Part shown: positions 12,656 through 14,982 of the stretch, piece after piece | How the letters are laid out: each line of letters opens with the position of its first letter | How positions within the stretch are numbered: position 1 is the first letter of the stretch | Assembly: GCA_035477115.1 (NCBI GenBank) | Contig: DATIKW010000010.1 | Coordinates: forward strand, 1-14,982 | DNA length: 14,982 bases | DNA from: UBA995 sp035477115 | GTDB taxonomy: Bacteria > Bacillota > Sulfobacillia > UBA995 | Reading direction: 5' to 3' | Position numbers and translations under genes: made by a program | The notes under the pieces: generated by a model | The model's input: the letters and a program-made list of their open reading frames with translations, nothing else | Told to the model about the DNA's origin: nothing | Databases searched by the model: none

Positions 12656-14731
12656 GTGCCTGAGGAAGATCGACTGGCTCTTACGCGCAACATTGGCATC
12701 ATGGCGCACATAGATGCCGGGAAGACCACGACCACCGAACGAATCTTGTTCTACACCGGCCGGGTGCACCGCATGGGAGAAGTCGATGAGGGGACCGCGG
12801 TGATGGACTGGATGGTGCAGGAGCAAGAGCGAGGCATAACCATCACGTCCGCAGCCACTTCCTGCCCCTGGAGAGGGTATCGGATCAATATCATCGATAC
12901 TCCGGGTCACGTCGACTTCACCATGGAGGTGGAGAGGTCGCTCCGGGTGCTCGATGGGGCCGTGGCCCTCTTCTGCGCCAAGGGGGGCGTTGAGCCCCAG
13001 TCCGAGACGGTATGGCGCCAGGCGGAACGCTATGGGGTGCCGCGCATCGCCTACGTCAACAAGATGGACGCGGTCGGGGCCGACTTCCCCCGCGTGCTCA
13101 GGATGATGCGGGAGCGCTTGGGAGCCAGGCCATTGGCCGTCCACCTACCCCTCGGGGCGGAGGACCAGTTTTCGGGAGCAGTTGATCTGGTCAAGATGCG
13201 GGCGATTGTCTACCGGGACCCCAAAGGGACATTGTACGAGGAGACCGACATTCCCGCGGAATGCGCCGCGCTCGCGGCCGAGTACCGAGAGGTCCTGGTG
13301 GAGACCGCCGCCGAGTTTGACGATGGCGTCATGACCGAATACTTAGAGGGCAAACCGATTTCCCAAGAAATCTTGCGCCGGGCCATCCGGGCGGCCACGC
13401 TGCAGGCCAAGATCGTCCCCGTACTATGCGGCTCTTCCTATCGGAACCGAGGAGTACAACTCCTCCTCGATGCCGTGGTCGACTACCTGCCATCCCCAAG
13501 CGACCTCCCGCCGGTGAGGGGCATCCACCCCGACACGGGGGAGGTCGAAGTCCGGCCGGTCGCCAACGATGCTCCGGTATCCGCGCTGGTGTTCAAAATA
13601 ATGACCGATCCGTATGTGGGCCGCCTTACTTATCTGCGGATCTATTCCGGAGTCGTCAGCACCGGGGATATGATATACAACCCGGTCAGGCGGCGGAGAG
13701 AACGGGTCGGCAGGATCCTTCGCATGCATGCCAACCATCGCGAGGACGTCGCTCGGGCGTGTACCGGTGACATCATTGCGGTGGTCGGACTTCGCCAGAG
13801 TACCACCGGCGATACGCTCTGCGCCGAAAACCATCCCATCGTCCTCGAGTCGATGGTGGTGCCGGCGCCGGTCATTTCCGTGGCGATTGAGCCACGTACG
13901 CGGGGCGATCAAGACCGCATGGCGACATCTCTCGATCGCCTGTCCGAGGAAGATCCCACTTTCCGGGCCCACACCGACCCCGAGACGGGACAGACTATCA
14001 TATCGGGCATGGGCGAATTACACTTGTCGATCATTGTCGACCGACTCCTCCGCGAGTTCCGCGTGGAGGCCGACGTCGGCAAGCCACAAGTGGCGTACCG
14101 GGAGACCATCACCCGGCGTGCCCGGGCGGAGGGTCGCTATGTACGTCAAACCGGTGGAAGAGGGCAATACGGGCACGTCATGCTCGAGGTGGAACCGATG
14201 CTGCGCGCCACCGGCTGGGAGTTTCGGAGCGCGATAACCGGCGGAGCCATCCCGCGGGAGTTCATAAGCGCCGTTCAGGAAGGTGTCCGGGGGGCCCTTG
14301 AAGCGGGTGTCTTGGCTGGATACCCGGTGGTCGACGTCCGGGTCACTCTGCTCGACGGGTCCCACCATGAAGTTGACTCGTCCGAGCTGGCATTCAAGAT
14401 CGCCGGCTCAATGGCGTTCCGCCAGGCGGTCACCCGGGCGGCGCCGATCCTCCTGGAGCCGGTGATGCGCCTGGAAGTCGTGATGCCCGAAGCCTGCCTG
14501 GGAGATGTCATTGGCGACATCGCCAGCCGGCGGGGTCACATTGAGGGCATGGAGAGCCGAGGCGAGCTGCAGGTACTCAGCGCCACCGTCCCCCTGTCTT
14601 CCATGTTCGGTTACGCAACCGACCTCAGGTCGAAGACCCAGGGACGCGGCACGTACACGATGCAGTTTGCCACCTACGCCGAAGTTCCGGCCGAGCGCGC
14701 CGGGCAACTGGCCAGGCCCCGCGGGGCCTGA
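12656..14731 (+). CDS. fusA: Elongation factor G
   Basis: EF-G is the GTPase that drives translocation and, with RRF, ribosome recycling. The 691-residue protein has the standard length. GTPase motifs are clear: P-loop AHIDAGKT (residues 17-24), RGITI (about 59-63), DTPGH (81-85), NKMD (135-138) and a CGSSYRNRG segment in the G5 position. Domains II-V follow, with RETITRRARAEGRYVRQTGG in domain IV and the usual EVVMPEACLGDVIGD in domain V. The start is GTG 12656, with GGGGGGAG just upstream; the frame is open further back into rpsG, but there the codons are in the wrong frame for S7. The bases after the stop (14732-14781) show no terminator, so tuf is cotranscribed. Confidence 0.98.
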   Translation: MPEEDRLALTRNIGIMAHIDAGKTTTTERILFYTGRVHRMGEVDEGTAVMDWMVQEQERGITITSAATSCPWRGYRINIIDTPGHVDFTMEVERSLRVLDGAVALFCAKGGVEPQSETVWRQAERYGVPRIAYVNKMDAVGADFPRVLRMMRERLGARPLAVHLPLGAEDQFSGAVDLVKMRAIVYRDPKGTLYEETDIPAECAALAAEYREVLVETAAEFDDGVMTEYLEGKPISQEILRRAIRAATLQAKIVPVLCGSSYRNRGVQLLLDAVVDYLPSPSDLPPVRGIHPDTGEVEVRPVANDAPVSALVFKIMTDPYVGRLTYLRIYSGVVSTGDMIYNPVRRRRERVGRILRMHANHREDVARACTGDIIAVVGLRQSTTGDTLCAENHPIVLESMVVPAPVISVAIEPRTRGDQDRMATSLDRLSEEDPTFRAHTDPETGQTIISGMGELHLSIIVDRLLREFRVEADVGKPQVAYRETITRRARAEGRYVRQTGGRGQYGHVMLEVEPMLRATGWEFRSAITGGAIPREFISAVQEGVRGALEAGVLAGYPVVDVRVTLLDGSHHEVDSSELAFKIAGSMAFRQAVTRAAPILLEPVMRLEVVMPEACLGDVIGDIASRRGHIEGMESRGELQVLSATVPLSSMFGYATDLRSKTQGRGTYTMQFATYAEVPAERAGQLARPRGA

Positions 14732-14781
14732 TGCCAGGATAGCAGCGCTCGAAACCGTCAGCAGGGAGGCCGCAGCAGGGC

Positions 14782-14982
14782 ATGGGCAAGAAGAGATTCG
14801 AGCGGACGAAGCCGCACGTAAACGTAGGCACGATCGGGCATGTCGATCATGGCAAGACGACATTGACGGCGGCGTTGACGCTGCTTTTGTCCAAGGAAGG
14901 GTTGGCGGAGTACGTTCCGTTTGACAAGATTGACAAGGCGCCCGAGGAGCGGGAGCGGGGCATCACCATTGCGACGGCGCAC
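14782..14982 (+). CDS. tuf: Elongation factor Tu, N-terminal fragment (second tuf copy)
   Basis: The first 67 codons of EF-Tu are visible and the frame is open to the end of the window. The P-loop GHVDHGKT is at residues 19-26, and the switch I segment ends with PEERERGITIATAH (54-67). The start is ATG 14782, 50 bases after fusA, with GGGAGG at 14764-14769 12 bases upstream. Four of its six leucine codons are TTG, unlike the CTG/CTC-rich genes around it, but the sample is too small to mean much. EF-Tu delivers aminoacyl-tRNA to the ribosome. Placement after fusA is the usual str-operon position, so this is the str-operon copy, distinct from the one at the window start. Confidence 0.97.
   Translation, partial: MGKKRFERTKPHVNVGTIGHVDHGKTTLTAALTLLLSKEGLAEYVPFDKIDKAPEERERGITIATAH

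Noticed and set aside
1..14982. A novel defence, mobile or biosynthetic system
   Set aside because: Every coding region is a recognised core transcription or translation gene in a standard order; no unexplained gap is long enough to hide a further gene set.

Overview
The window is one end-to-end block of core transcription and translation genes, all on the + strand. It covers the rpmG-trpT-secE-nusG-rplKAJL-rpoBC cluster followed directly by the str operon (L7Ae-like gene, rpsL, rpsG, fusA, tuf). The DNA is GC-rich and densely packed, with strong Shine-Dalgarno sites. About half of the starts are GTG or TTG. The YbxF/L7Ae-like gene between rpoC and rpsL, the tRNA-Trp between rpmG and secE, the tuf copy before rpmG, and beta/beta' subunits that read most like Bacillota point to a high-GC, deep-branching Bacillota-type bacterium. 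That lineage call is inference from gene order and remembered family sequences.

Layout. The 3' end of a first tuf gene (1-141) is followed by a candidate promoter, rpmG, tRNA-Trp(CCA), secE and nusG, which link translation elongation, protein secretion and transcription elongation. Next come rplK and rplA (the L11/L1 pair). A new promoter then drives a structured leader of the L10-leader type that ends in an intrinsic-terminator hairpin, followed by rplJ and rplL (the stalk proteins). Between rplL and rpoB a second strong terminator-like hairpin is immediately followed by a promoter-like element. rpoB and rpoC fill 3976-11315. A near-consensus promoter whose -35 box contains the rpoC stop codon starts the str operon: L7Ae-like protein, S12, S7, EF-G, and the 5' part of a second tuf gene that runs off the window end.

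How it works together. The genes supply RNA polymerase core, NusG, the ribosomal GTPase centre (L11, L10, L7/L12), S12 and S7 of the 30S subunit, and the elongation factors that use that centre. Visible regulation is by promoters placed between subclusters, by two attenuator-like hairpins flanking rplJL, and by strong hairpins in the rplK-rplA and rpsL-rpsG gaps that are candidates for ribosomal-protein feedback.

I found no mobile element, CRISPR array, pseudogene or unknown cassette. No stretch longer than 300 bases lacks a gene. The least ordinary protein feature is a long, highly acidic C-terminal tail on RpoB. The other points worth following are regulatory. I do not see an undescribed system here.
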